From contig JAKITE010000030.1 of NCBI GenBank assembly GCA_021648225.1, positions 1-24,048 on the forward strand: 24,048 nucleotides of DNA, in the 5' to 3' direction. The notes beneath the pieces are model-generated. The model was given only the letters and a program-made list of their open reading frames with translations, did not search any database and was not told the origin of the DNA. The position numbers and the translations under genes were made by a program. Origin of the DNA: Paracoccaceae bacterium (lineage in GTDB: Bacteria; Pseudomonadota; Alphaproteobacteria; Rhodobacterales; Rhodobacteraceae). Below, in pieces: positions 1 to 7,049 of this stretch (positions are counted from its first letter, which is position 1; each line of letters starts with the position of its first letter).

Positions 1-1
1 T

Positions 2-1144
2 TCGATGGATCTCGCGATTTTTGCGGTCCATGTTTCAGGGGCAAGTTCGATTTTAGGCGCGATCAATATGATCACCACCTTTCTGAACATGCGCGCACCG
101 GGCATGACCCTGCATAAAACACCGTTATTTGCCTGGTCGATCTTTATCACCGCATTCCTGATCCTGTTTTCCTTGCCGGTTCTGGCGGGTGCGATCACCA
201 TGCTGCTGACCGACCGGAATTTTGGCACCACGTTTTTTGACCCTGCCGGTGGCGGCGATCCTGTGTTGTATCAGCACTTGTTGTGGTTCTTTGGTCATCC
301 GGAGGTATACATGATTATTGTGCCCGGTTTTGGTATCATCAGTCATATTATCGCGACTTTTTCGAAAAAACCGATCTTTGGCTATTTGCCGATGGTTTAC
401 GCGATGGTTGCCATTGGCGCGCTGGGCTTTGTGGTTTGGGCGCACCATATGTATACAGTTGGCATGTCCACCACGCAGCAAAGCTATTTCATGCTGGCGA
501 CCATGGTTATCGCAGTGCCTACCGGCATCAAGGTATTCAGCTGGATTGCCACCATGTGGGGTGGCTCGATTGAGTTCAAAACGCCGATGCTATGGGCAAT
601 GGGCTTTTTGTTCCTGTTCACGGTTGGCGGGGTTACCGGCGTTGTGCTTTCCCAAGCGCCGCTGGACCGGTCTTATCATGATACCTATTATGTGGTTGCC
701 CATTTCCATTATGTAATGTCGCTGGGCGCTGTATTCTGTATCTTTGCCGGTATCTATTACTGGATCGGCAAAATGTCGGGCCGCCAATACCCTGAATGGG
801 CTGGCAAGCTGCATTTCTGGCTGATGTTTGCCGGTGCAAACCTGACCTTCTTTCCACAGCACTTCCTTGGCCGTCAGGGCATGCCGCGCCGGTATATGGA
901 TTACCCAGAAGCCTTCGCACAATGGAACTATCTGTCCTCTTTGGGCGCGTTCCTGTCTTTTGGTTCTTTTTTATTCTTTATCGGCGTTATTTTTTATACG
1001 CTGCGCTGGGGCAAAAAGGTTACAGAAAATGCCTATTGGGGCGAACATGCGGAAACCCTGGAATGGACCCTTCCGAACCCGCCACCCGAGCATACTTTTG
1101 AAACCCTGCCCAAACAGTCGGACTGGGATAAAGGCAGCCACTAA
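2..1144 (+). CDS. ctaD: Cytochrome c oxidase subunit I, 3' part (5' end outside window)
   Basis: This is the catalytic heme-copper subunit of an aa3-type cytochrome c oxidase, an inner-membrane proton-pumping terminal oxidase. The reading frame is open to the left edge, so the N-terminal part, including the first heme a ligand, lies outside the window. Numbering from the Met at base 5, one sees HPEVY at 98-102 (CuB ligand His98, cross-linked Tyr102), the His-His pair 147-148 (CuB), the K-channel lysine Lys176 in GIKVFSW, His225-Asp226 of the Mg region, and HFH at 233-235 carrying the heme a3 and heme a ligands. All active-site residues visible are intact. It ends at TAA 1142-1144. The family assignment is very secure; the aa3 subtype rests on overall similarity to alphaproteobacterial CtaD. 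Confidence 0.97.
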   Translation, partial: SMDLAIFAVHVSGASSILGAINMITTFLNMRAPGMTLHKTPLFAWSIFITAFLILFSLPVLAGAITMLLTDRNFGTTFFDPAGGGDPVLYQHLLWFFGHPEVYMIIVPGFGIISHIIATFSKKPIFGYLPMVYAMVAIGALGFVVWAHHMYTVGMSTTQQSYFMLATMVIAVPTGIKVFSWIATMWGGSIEFKTPMLWAMGFLFLFTVGGVTGVVLSQAPLDRSYHDTYYVVAHFHYVMSLGAVFCIFAGIYYWIGKMSGRQYPEWAGKLHFWLMFAGANLTFFPQHFLGRQGMPRRYMDYPEAFAQWNYLSSLGAFLSFGSFLFFIGVIFYTLRWGKKVTENAYWGEHAETLEWTLPNPPPEHTFETLPKQSDWDKGSH

Positions 1145-1287
1145 TGCCTTGGGGTTACGGACAAGAAAAAGGGGTCGCGGCACAAGCTGCGGCCCTTTTG
1201 CATTGCCCCGACATCACCCGCACCGACCCGCCGGTTTTTGCGCTTTCCTTATGGCCCAACCGTTCACTGGGCAAAGTCGGGCTGTGA
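1144..1287 (+). pseudogene. Possible truncated DUF2244-type remnant (47 codons)
   Basis: An ATG overlaps the ctaD stop (TAATG) and opens a 47-codon frame ending at TGA 1285-1287. Its C-terminal half contains FALSLWPNRSLG, which resembles the N-terminal 'LWPxRSL' signature I associate with DUF2244 membrane proteins, but the frame stops just where the first membrane segment should begin. No reading frame downstream restores a membrane protein. The predicted ctaD terminator lies inside this frame, which argues against expression. It could be a decayed DUF2244 gene or simply chance coding. Nothing else is recognisable from 1288 to 1447. Confidence 0.28.
1166..1200 (+). terminator. Likely terminator after ctaD
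   Basis: About 20 bases after the ctaD stop, AAAAGGG plus a GC-rich segment pairs with GC-rich sequence plus CCCTTTT around an ACAA loop (roughly 1167-1199), with a small bulge. The T-run is short (four T), so this is a probable rather than textbook Rho-independent terminator. Confidence 0.5.
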
Positions 1288-1447
1288 AATGCCATAGAAA
1301 CCGCGTTGCGCGATCTGGGGGGGCAGAACCAAGCAGCCAAAGCGATCTGCCTGATTAAAAAGGCAAATACCGGAAACATTGCCGCTGGGTCTTTTCAAGC
1401 TGAACCGGCTCGGTTATGCCTTAAGGTAAACGGTTCGGAACACGCTT

Positions 1448-2308
1448 ATGTTGTATAATTCAGGAAATGAATGGCACGCCGCTGCGCATAAACGCGTCGC
1501 CTTGATCGGCATGTCGGGGCTAGGCAAAACCTATCTGTCGGAAATGCTGCGCGCGCAGGGCGGCTGGTTTCATTATTCGGTCGATTACCGCATTGGCACC
1601 CGATATATGGGCGAACATATCGTTGACAATTTTAAGCACGAGGCCATGCGGAACCCGTTTTTGCGAGATTTGTTAAGGTCGGATTCAATTTATATCGCTT
1701 CGAATATCACCTTTGAAAACCTGTCGCCGCTATCCACCTATCTGGGCAAACCGGGCGATCCAGCCAAAGGCGGAATACCGTTTGACGAATACCTGAAACG
1801 CCAACGCCAACACCGCATTGCCGAAATTGCCGCCAGCATTGACAGCCAGACCTTTGCTGAAAAAGCAAAAACCATCTATGGCTATGACCATTTCATATCG
1901 GATACTTCCGGCTCGATCTGCGAGGTAGCAGACCCGGAAAATCCCGATGATCCGGTTCTGTCAACCCTGTCAAAAGCCACCCTGCCCGTCTGGATCAGGG
2001 GCACCAGTGATCACACAGCAGAACTCAAACAACGGTTTTGCAACGCCCCCAAACCGATGTATTACCGCGAAGCATTCCTGACTGCAAAATGGGCGCAATA
2101 TCTGGAAATCAACAATTGCGATGAAACCGGCGTTGACCCTGATGATTTCATCCGCTGGGGCTTTGGCGAATTGCTACAAAGCCGCCTGCCCCGCTATGCG
2201 GCCATTGCCAAAAACTGGGGCGTCACGGTGGAGGCCGCCGAGGTTCGGGCCATTCGCGACGCCGCTGATTTCAACGACCTGATCGCCATAGCAATAGAGC
2301 GGAATTAA
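1448..2308 (+). CDS. P-loop NTPase of unknown role (metA-linked)
   Basis: A 286-residue cytosolic protein with a clear Walker A motif GMSGLGKT at residues 21-28 (Lys27, Thr28) directly after a hydrophobic beta strand (RVALI), typical of a nucleoside-kinase or AAA-like P-loop fold. I do not recognise a specific family. There is no signal peptide or membrane segment. Acidic stretches such as DPENPDDPV (mid-protein) and DETGVDPDD (near 220) look like loops. The start at 1448 puts Walker A close to the N-terminus; a weak GGA lies 8 bases upstream. The stop is only 2 bases before the metA start, so the two are almost certainly co-transcribed and perhaps translationally coupled. A link to methionine metabolism is inferred from position only. 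Confidence 0.8.
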   Translation: MLYNSGNEWHAAAHKRVALIGMSGLGKTYLSEMLRAQGGWFHYSVDYRIGTRYMGEHIVDNFKHEAMRNPFLRDLLRSDSIYIASNITFENLSPLSTYLGKPGDPAKGGIPFDEYLKRQRQHRIAEIAASIDSQTFAEKAKTIYGYDHFISDTSGSICEVADPENPDDPVLSTLSKATLPVWIRGTSDHTAELKQRFCNAPKPMYYREAFLTAKWAQYLEINNCDETGVDPDDFIRWGFGELLQSRLPRYAAIAKNWGVTVEAAEVRAIRDAADFNDLIAIAIERN

Positions 2309-2310
2309 CC

Positions 2311-3240
2311 ATGCCTATCAAACTCCCCGATGATCTGCCCGCTTTTGATATTTTGCGCAACGAGGGCGTCAATGTCATGGATAGCGACACCGCCGCGCGC
2401 CAAGACGTGCGGCCGCTTAAAATCGGGTTGTTGAACCTGATGCCAAAAAAAGAACAAACCGAATTACAATTCGCGCGCCTGATCGCCGCCACCCCGTTGC
2501 AGATTGAACTAACCCTGATCCGCATGTCCGAACATGTAAGCAAAAATACCAGCCCCCAACATATGGAGGCATTCTACCAGCCGTTTCAGGCCATAAAAGA
2601 CCAGATGTTTGACGGGCTGGTCATCACCGGCGCGCCGATTGAACATTTGCCTTTTGAACAAGTGTCTTATTGGGATGAAATGGTCGAGGTGATGAACTGG
2701 ACCCAGACCAATGTCCTGTCGACCTTCGGGGTTTGCTGGGGCGGCATGGCGATGATCCACCATTTTCACAACGTGCCGAAACGCATGCTGGATCACAAAG
2801 CATTTGGCTGTTTTCGTCATAAAAATCTGGCACCGACCTCGCCGTATTTGCGGGGGTTTTCGGATGATTTTGTCATGCCGGTCAGCCGCTGGACCGAAAA
2901 CACCAGTCAGGATATTGCACAGGCCAGCGGGCTGGAAACCCTTATTCAATCCGATGATACCGGCCCCGGGCTGGTTCAGGACAAAGCCCGTCGTGCGCTC
3001 TATATTTTTAACCATCTGGAATATGATTCCACCTCGCTTAAGGATGAATTTGATCGCGATACTGCCTCTGGCACGCCGATCAATGTACCGATAAATTATT
3101 ACCCGGATGATAACCCGAAAAACCCGCCGGAAAACCGGTGGCGCAGCCATGGTTATTTGCTTTACGGCAACTGGATCAACCAGATTTACCAGACCACAAA
3201 TATCGACATCACCAAAATTCTGGAAGGGGATTCCAAATAA
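2311..3240 (+). CDS. metA: Homoserine O-acyltransferase (MetA; predicted acetyl-CoA user)
   Basis: Acylates L-homoserine, the first committed step of methionine synthesis in the cytosol. The protein is 309 residues, the usual MetA length. The nucleophile is Cys142 in GVCWGG, and His235 with Glu237 in NHLEYD completes the catalytic set, at the same numbers as in E. coli MetA. Residue 111 is Glu (GAPIEHLPFE); published work on MetA enzymes ties Glu111 to acetyl-CoA and Gly111 to succinyl-CoA, so homoserine O-acetyltransferase is predicted despite the usual 'succinyltransferase' label. It follows the P-loop NTPase by 2 bases and its stop abuts the ATG of the next gene. I saw no SAM riboswitch-like leader upstream of the cluster. 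Confidence 0.95.
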   Translation: MPIKLPDDLPAFDILRNEGVNVMDSDTAARQDVRPLKIGLLNLMPKKEQTELQFARLIAATPLQIELTLIRMSEHVSKNTSPQHMEAFYQPFQAIKDQMFDGLVITGAPIEHLPFEQVSYWDEMVEVMNWTQTNVLSTFGVCWGGMAMIHHFHNVPKRMLDHKAFGCFRHKNLAPTSPYLRGFSDDFVMPVSRWTENTSQDIAQASGLETLIQSDDTGPGLVQDKARRALYIFNHLEYDSTSLKDEFDRDTASGTPINVPINYYPDDNPKNPPENRWRSHGYLLYGNWINQIYQTTNIDITKILEGDSK

Positions 3241-4029
3241 ATGCAATTCTGGCCGAAAAAGCACAAACCCCAATATGCTGCCAATGAAACCGCAACCAAC
3301 GGCGTGTTGCTGCTTGGTGATTCCCATTGTCGCAGCTTTTTCAACCATCCGCTTTTGGGGCCGTTTGTTGATGGTAACGGGGTGGAACGCAAATTGTATT
3401 GTCACAAAATTCGCGGGGCCTCGATGACCGGATTCGGGCGGCGAAAAAGCTCACTGGCGTTGCGTTCCACCACCCACCGGCTGGTTAAAAAATACCGCAA
3501 TTATTGCAGCCATACGGTTTATGCTTTTGGTCAGGTGGATGTGGAACTGGGCCTGTATTATCGCTGGCTGCAAAACACAGAGACCTTTGACCCCCATATT
3601 CTGTTTGAAGAAATTATTGATAAATATCTACAAACCATCCTGTCATTTCGCACAAAAACCACCCCGATCATCAAAGGTATTAACCAGACGGTTCTGGAAA
3701 GCCATAAAACATCTGTGCATTATGTGTCACAGATTTTAAGCAAAAGCGACACGACCAAAACCAACAGCCCTGAATTGCAAAAATTGCTGGAAATCTATCC
3801 ATCTTATGCAGCCCGCAAAACCATCAGCGATGATTTTAACCATATGTTAAAAGCCAAATCCGAACAAAACGGTATCCGCTATTTTGACTTGAACAGCCAG
3901 CTGGTGGACCCAAAAACCAATAGCGTTTATTATGCCTATCGCCCTGCCGGAACCGGCCATCATGTGGTAGACAGCATGAAAATACGCCAGATTTACAAAC
4001 AGGGTCTGGCGCAAGCATTATTCAATTAA
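3241..4029 (+). CDS. SGNH/GDSL-hydrolase-like protein, function unknown
   Basis: A 262-residue protein starting on the base after the metA stop. GDSH at 26-29 after a hydrophobic strand (VLLL) fits block I of SGNH hydrolases (nucleophile Ser28). FGQVD at 96-100 could be the block III equivalent, with Gln/Asp replacing the usual Asn. A C-terminal HHVVDS (240-245) resembles the block V Asp/His region but in reversed order. There is no signal peptide, so a cytosolic location is likely. The divergent blocks make esterase activity uncertain; acyl or glycan-modifying proteins of bacteria often show this pattern. Coupling to metA suggests shared expression, not necessarily shared function. Confidence 0.75.
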   Translation: MQFWPKKHKPQYAANETATNGVLLLGDSHCRSFFNHPLLGPFVDGNGVERKLYCHKIRGASMTGFGRRKSSLALRSTTHRLVKKYRNYCSHTVYAFGQVDVELGLYYRWLQNTETFDPHILFEEIIDKYLQTILSFRTKTTPIIKGINQTVLESHKTSVHYVSQILSKSDTTKTNSPELQKLLEIYPSYAARKTISDDFNHMLKAKSEQNGIRYFDLNSQLVDPKTNSVYYAYRPAGTGHHVVDSMKIRQIYKQGLAQALFN

Positions 4030-4040
4030 AAGGAAACCCC

Positions 4041-4922
4041 ATGGCACAAAAACCTTTTGACGGCGAAATCAGCCGGTATTTTGCTGAAATTGCACCGGAA
4101 CCGATCCGTGCAGCCATTCAAAATGCCGGTTCAAAAGATATTTTAAGCCGTAATTACCCTCATAAAAAACCCATGAAGCGTAAAAATTACGACGCCTCCC
4201 ATGATAGTTTGCAGATTGAATTGGTAAAGCTGCAATCCTGGGTCAAAGCCACCGGCCAGCGCATCGCCATTGTGTTTGAAGGCCGCGACGCCGCCGGCAA
4301 GGGCGGCACCATCAAACGGTTTCGCGAAAACCTGAACCCGCGCGGCGCTCGGGTAGTGGCCTTGGCCAAACCCTCGGATGCGGAACAATCCCAATGGTAT
4401 TTCCAGCGCTATATCCAACACCTGCCCTCAGCCGGTGAAATCGTGTTTTTTGATCGCAGCTGGTATAACCGCGCCGTGGTTGAAAAAGTATTCGGCTTTT
4501 GCACCGACGACCAACGTGACCGGTTTTTCCGCCAAGTGCCGAATTTTGAACAAATGCTGGTGCGGGACGGTATTACCGTGATTAAAATCTGGCTAACGGT
4601 TGGTCGGGCTGAACAATTGCGCCGGTTTCTGGCCCGCGAGGAAGACCGGCTGAAACATTGGAAATTATCGATGATTGACGTCAAAGGCCTGTCAAAATGG
4701 GATGAATATTCATCGGCCATCGCCGAGATGTTCACCCATAGCCATATCGAAGAATCGCCGTGGAATGTTATTCGTTCCGATGACAAACGCCGCGCCCGTC
4801 TGGCGGCAATACAACTGGTGCTTTCCAAATTCGATTACACCGAAAAAGACACTACTGTCTTAAGTGGATTCGACAGTAAAATCTGTGGCACACCAAAACT
4901 GATGGGGTTTGAAGGCAATTGA
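4041..4922 (+). CDS. ppk2: Polyphosphate kinase 2 (PPK2 family)
   Basis: Cytosolic enzyme transferring phosphate between polyphosphate and nucleotides. It is a single-domain PPK2 of 293 residues, the usual size. Walker A lies at 81-90 (GRDAAGKGGT), Walker B with the conserved Asp-Arg-Ser at 137-144 (FDRSWYNR), and the lid region around EEDRLKHWKLS carries the expected basic residues. A good ribosome site (AAAGGAA) sits 6-10 bases before the ATG at 4041. It is 11 bases after the SGNH-like gene and probably closes the metA cluster. Whether it favours NDP phosphorylation or polyP synthesis cannot be told from the sequence. Confidence 0.95.
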   Translation: MAQKPFDGEISRYFAEIAPEPIRAAIQNAGSKDILSRNYPHKKPMKRKNYDASHDSLQIELVKLQSWVKATGQRIAIVFEGRDAAGKGGTIKRFRENLNPRGARVVALAKPSDAEQSQWYFQRYIQHLPSAGEIVFFDRSWYNRAVVEKVFGFCTDDQRDRFFRQVPNFEQMLVRDGITVIKIWLTVGRAEQLRRFLAREEDRLKHWKLSMIDVKGLSKWDEYSSAIAEMFTHSHIEESPWNVIRSDDKRRARLAAIQLVLSKFDYTEKDTTVLSGFDSKICGTPKLMGFEGN

Positions 4923-4927
4923 TTTCC

Positions 4928-4956
4928 TTGTTTATTGCCGCCCTGCCCTTTAGGTC
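4928..4956 (+). promoter_or_regulatory. Candidate promoter for the TetR gene (possibly leaderless)
   Basis: TTGTTT (4928-4933), a 17-base spacer and TAGGTC (4951-4956) would place the transcript start at or next to the ATG at 4963. No convincing Shine-Dalgarno sequence precedes that ATG, which fits a leaderless message, but the -10 is weak. Confidence 0.25.
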
Positions 4957-4962
4957 TAGGCT

Positions 4963-5589
4963 ATGAATGAACAAAGCAATGCGCGCAAATCCTATCACCA
5001 TGGCAATCTGAAACAGGCCTTGGTCGAGGCGACATTGGCCCTGATAACCGAGAAAGGCCCGCAAGGATTCACGCTAGCCGAGGCCGCGCGCCAGGCAGGT
5101 GTTTCGGCCGCTGCACCTTATCGGCATTTCAAAGGCCGCGAAGACCTGATCGCCGAGGTCGCCCGCCAAGGCTATATCCTGTTTGGCGACCTGCTGGAAC
5201 ACGCCTATAATAATGGCCAGCCCACGGCGCTTAGCGCTTTTTCAAAGGTCGGTCGTGCCTATCTGGCTTTTGCCAAACGCCATCCCGGCCATTATATCGC
5301 CATGTTTGAATCAGGCATTTCCCTGACCGGTAATTCAGACCTGACCACGGTTTCCACCCGCGCCATGTCGGTAATGACCTTGGCTGCCGAAAAACTGCTG
5401 GCCCATTTACCTGCATCCGAACGCCCGCCTGCAATAATGGTCAGCCATCATATCTGGGCCATGTCGCACGGGGTGGTCGAACTATTTGCGCGCGGCGCCC
5501 CGGGGGGTCGCGCGCCCTTTTCTGCCGAAGACCTTTTGGAAAGCGGCACCGGCATTTATTTGCGCGGTTTGGGCATCATACCCGAATAA
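4963..5589 (+). CDS. TetR/AcrR family transcriptional repressor with WHG-type C-domain
   Basis: A 208-residue DNA-binding regulator. The N-terminal helix-turn-helix is clear (about 36-56, FTLAEAARQAGVS then YRHF). The C-terminal ligand/dimer domain contains WAMSHG (165-170) followed by VELFARG, matching the TetR 'WHG' C-terminal family (PF13305). Immediately after its stop lie two inverted repeats of the same design flanking a promoter in front of the DUF2852 gene, which are the obvious candidate operators. The first repeat overlaps the TetR stop codon. Ligand is unknown. Translation start: see the promoter entry; the Met at 4963 leaves about nine residues before the first helix, normal for the family. 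Confidence 0.93.
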   Translation: MNEQSNARKSYHHGNLKQALVEATLALITEKGPQGFTLAEAARQAGVSAAAPYRHFKGREDLIAEVARQGYILFGDLLEHAYNNGQPTALSAFSKVGRAYLAFAKRHPGHYIAMFESGISLTGNSDLTTVSTRAMSVMTLAAEKLLAHLPASERPPAIMVSHHIWAMSHGVVELFARGAPGGRAPFSAEDLLESGTGIYLRGLGIIPE

Positions 5590-5609
5590 TGTAAAAAACA
5601 TTTACATTA
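5587..5609. promoter_or_regulatory. Operator-like inverted repeat 1 (TetR candidate site)
   Basis: TAATGTAA - 7 bases - TTACATTA, a perfect 8-bp inverted repeat. It overlaps the TetR stop codon and lies just upstream of the candidate -35 at 5613. It shares arm sequence and spacing with repeat 2. Confidence 0.7.
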
Positions 5610-5612
5610 CCC

Positions 5613-5641
5613 TTGACCATGGCCGCAGACTGCCTACATAT
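5613..5641 (+). promoter_or_regulatory. Candidate promoter for the DUF2852 gene
   Basis: TTGACC (5613-5618), a 17-base spacer, then ACATAT (5636-5641). It is bracketed by the two inverted repeats, an arrangement expected for repression by a TetR protein. Confidence 0.45.
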
Positions 5642-5644
5642 GTT

Positions 5645-5665
5645 AATGTAAGAAGCATTTACATA
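5645..5665. promoter_or_regulatory. Operator-like inverted repeat 2 (TetR candidate site)
   Basis: AATGTAA - 7 bases - TTACATA, with 6 matched bases per arm and the same 7-base spacer as repeat 1. It lies at the expected transcript start of the DUF2852 gene, so binding here would block initiation. Confidence 0.65.
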
Positions 5666-5681
5666 TGAAAGGAACGCAAAA

Positions 5682-6116
5682 ATGTCAAAGCCCGCACAAT
5701 GGCTGACAAACGCCCGGGACTGGCTGGACGGACACGGCAAAGGCGCATGGCTTGCTGCCATGATCCTCGGGTTCATCTTTTTCTGGCCCATCGGCCTAAT
5801 CACCTTATTTTATATGATCGGAACAAATCGCATGGGAAAATGCAGCAATCACCGCCGCCGCCGTCACGGGTTTTCATCCACCGGAAACACCGCCTTTGAC
5901 AATTACCGCGAAGAAACCCTGAAACGTCTTCAGGATGAACAAAACGCCTTTAACGGCTTTATGGAAAATCTGCGCGCCGCCAAGGACAAAGCCGAGTTTG
6001 ACCAGTTTATGGATGATCGCAGCAAACAAAGCTTTGACGAAACACCGGAACCGGCACCTGTGGCGACAAAACCCGAAGGCCCGACAAATATTGGTAACAG
6101 CCCCGGCTTTGCCTAG
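5682..6116 (+). CDS. DUF2852 small membrane protein
   Basis: A 144-residue protein with one strong membrane segment near residues 24-47 (AAMILGFIFFWPIGL and on), followed by a basic stretch (HRRRRH) and a soluble, charged and probably coiled C-terminal half, ending in a Pro/Ala-rich tail. The sequence 'GKGAWLAAMILGFIFFWPIG' is what I recall for DUF2852 proteins of Rhodobacterales. Function is unknown. AAAGGAA lies 8-14 bases before the ATG. It is the only gene behind the putative TetR-controlled promoter and is closed by a strong terminator, so it forms a single-gene transcription unit. Confidence 0.85.
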   Translation: MSKPAQWLTNARDWLDGHGKGAWLAAMILGFIFFWPIGLITLFYMIGTNRMGKCSNHRRRRHGFSSTGNTAFDNYREETLKRLQDEQNAFNGFMENLRAAKDKAEFDQFMDDRSKQSFDETPEPAPVATKPEGPTNIGNSPGFA

Positions 6117-6120
6117 GGTC

Positions 6121-6144
6121 AGGGGCGGTGCGCCGCCCCTTTTT
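6121..6144 (+). terminator. Rho-independent terminator after the DUF2852 gene
   Basis: GGGGCGG (6122-6128), loop TGCG, CCGCCCC (6133-6139), then five T. It starts 5 bases after the stop codon. Confidence 0.9.
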
Positions 6145-6156
6145 GGCAACATATGC

Positions 6157-6186
6157 TTGCCGAATTGATGTTTTCCTTGTTAGGCT
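6157..6186 (+). promoter_or_regulatory. Candidate promoter for bpt
   Basis: TTGCCG (6157-6162), 18-base spacer, TAGGCT (6181-6186), 26 bases before the bpt ATG. The same -10 hexamer appears at the candidate fabI promoter. Moderate match only. Confidence 0.35.
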
Positions 6187-6212
6187 AAGCCAAACAAAGG
6201 AAAAACCAGATA

Positions 6213-7001
6213 ATGCGCCACACGCTTCCCGTATCTCCGCAATTTTATGTGACAGCGCCCCAGCCCTGCCCCTATCTGCCTGATCGCGAAGAACGCAAGC
6301 TTTTTACCACCCTTGATGGCTACGCCGCACTGGAATTGAACGATGCGCTATCCCATCAAGGGTTTCGCCGTTCGCAAAATGTAATTTACCGGCCAAGTTG
6401 CAGCAGTTGCAGTGCCTGCCAGTCAGCCCGGGTTAAGGTTGCCGGTTTTTCGCCTTCAAAATCTCAAAAACGCGTATTGCGCCGCAATGCCAAACTGGTG
6501 CGAAATATCAAACGCCCTTGGGCAACCGAAGCCCATTATGATTTATTCTCCACCTATCTGGAAAGCCGCCACGCCGAGGGCGGCATGGCCGGTATGGAGG
6601 TAGAAGAATTTGCCGCCATGATCGAGGAATCCCCCGTAAACAGCCAATTGGTCGAATACACGCTGGAGGATGAATTGGTTGCCGTCTGCCTGACTGATAG
6701 TTTAAGTGACGGGCTTTCAATGGTTTATTCATTTTTCAAACCGGAATTGGCCCGCAACAGCATTGGCACCTATATTATTCTGGATCACATCCGCATCGCT
6801 CAAGAATTGAACATGCCTTTTGTTTATCTGGGTTATTGGGTGCAAAACAGCCCGAAAATGGATTATAAATCAAAATTTCAACCGCTCGAGACCTTTCAGG
6901 CCGGACAATGGAAGCCGATTGATTTTAACAGCTCCAATGAAATCATGCCAAATGACCCGATCCCGGAACAAGTGGCGGCCATTCATTTGCCCCATGGCTG
7001 A
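6213..7001 (+). CDS. bpt: Aspartate/glutamate leucyltransferase (arginyl-tRNA-protein transferase family)
   Basis: Transfers leucine from Leu-tRNA to proteins with N-terminal Asp or Glu, feeding the N-end rule degradation pathway (ClpS/ClpAP) in the cytosol. The protein is 262 residues, the usual Bpt length. The N-terminal ATE domain shows FYVTAPQPCPYLPDREE (11-27) with Cys19, and the cysteine-rich SCSSCSAC segment (62-69). The C-terminal acetyltransferase-like domain has the YSFFKP and YLGYWV segments typical of the family. AAAGGA precedes the ATG by about 12 bases. It stands alone, converging on the TRAP operon. The Asp/Glu versus Arg specificity is inferred from the bacterial Bpt subfamily. 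Confidence 0.94.
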   Translation: MRHTLPVSPQFYVTAPQPCPYLPDREERKLFTTLDGYAALELNDALSHQGFRRSQNVIYRPSCSSCSACQSARVKVAGFSPSKSQKRVLRRNAKLVRNIKRPWATEAHYDLFSTYLESRHAEGGMAGMEVEEFAAMIEESPVNSQLVEYTLEDELVAVCLTDSLSDGLSMVYSFFKPELARNSIGTYIILDHIRIAQELNMPFVYLGYWVQNSPKMDYKSKFQPLETFQAGQWKPIDFNSSNEIMPNDPIPEQVAAIHLPHG

Positions 7002-7011
7002 CCCTTAAATC

Positions 7012-7041
7012 ACCGGCAGCGCAAATATTTGCACCGCCGGT
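7012..7041. terminator. Convergent (bidirectional) terminator candidate
   Basis: ACCGGC (7012-7017) pairs with GCCGGT (7036-7041), enclosing the palindrome GCAAATATTTGC (7021-7032), between the convergent ends of bpt and dctM. T-rich sequence (TATTTGTTT) follows on the plus strand. Confidence 0.5.
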
Positions 7042-7049
7042 ATTTGTTT

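Noticed and set aside
1290..2310. SAM-II riboswitch ahead of the metA cluster
   Set aside because: Alphaproteobacterial metA genes often have one, but I found no matching conserved core upstream of 1448 or between 1448 and 2311.
2509..3405. Long minus-strand frame (298 codons) opposite metA
   Set aside because: It is the antisense shadow of metA, whose catalytic residues are all intact; the translation has no recognisable domain.
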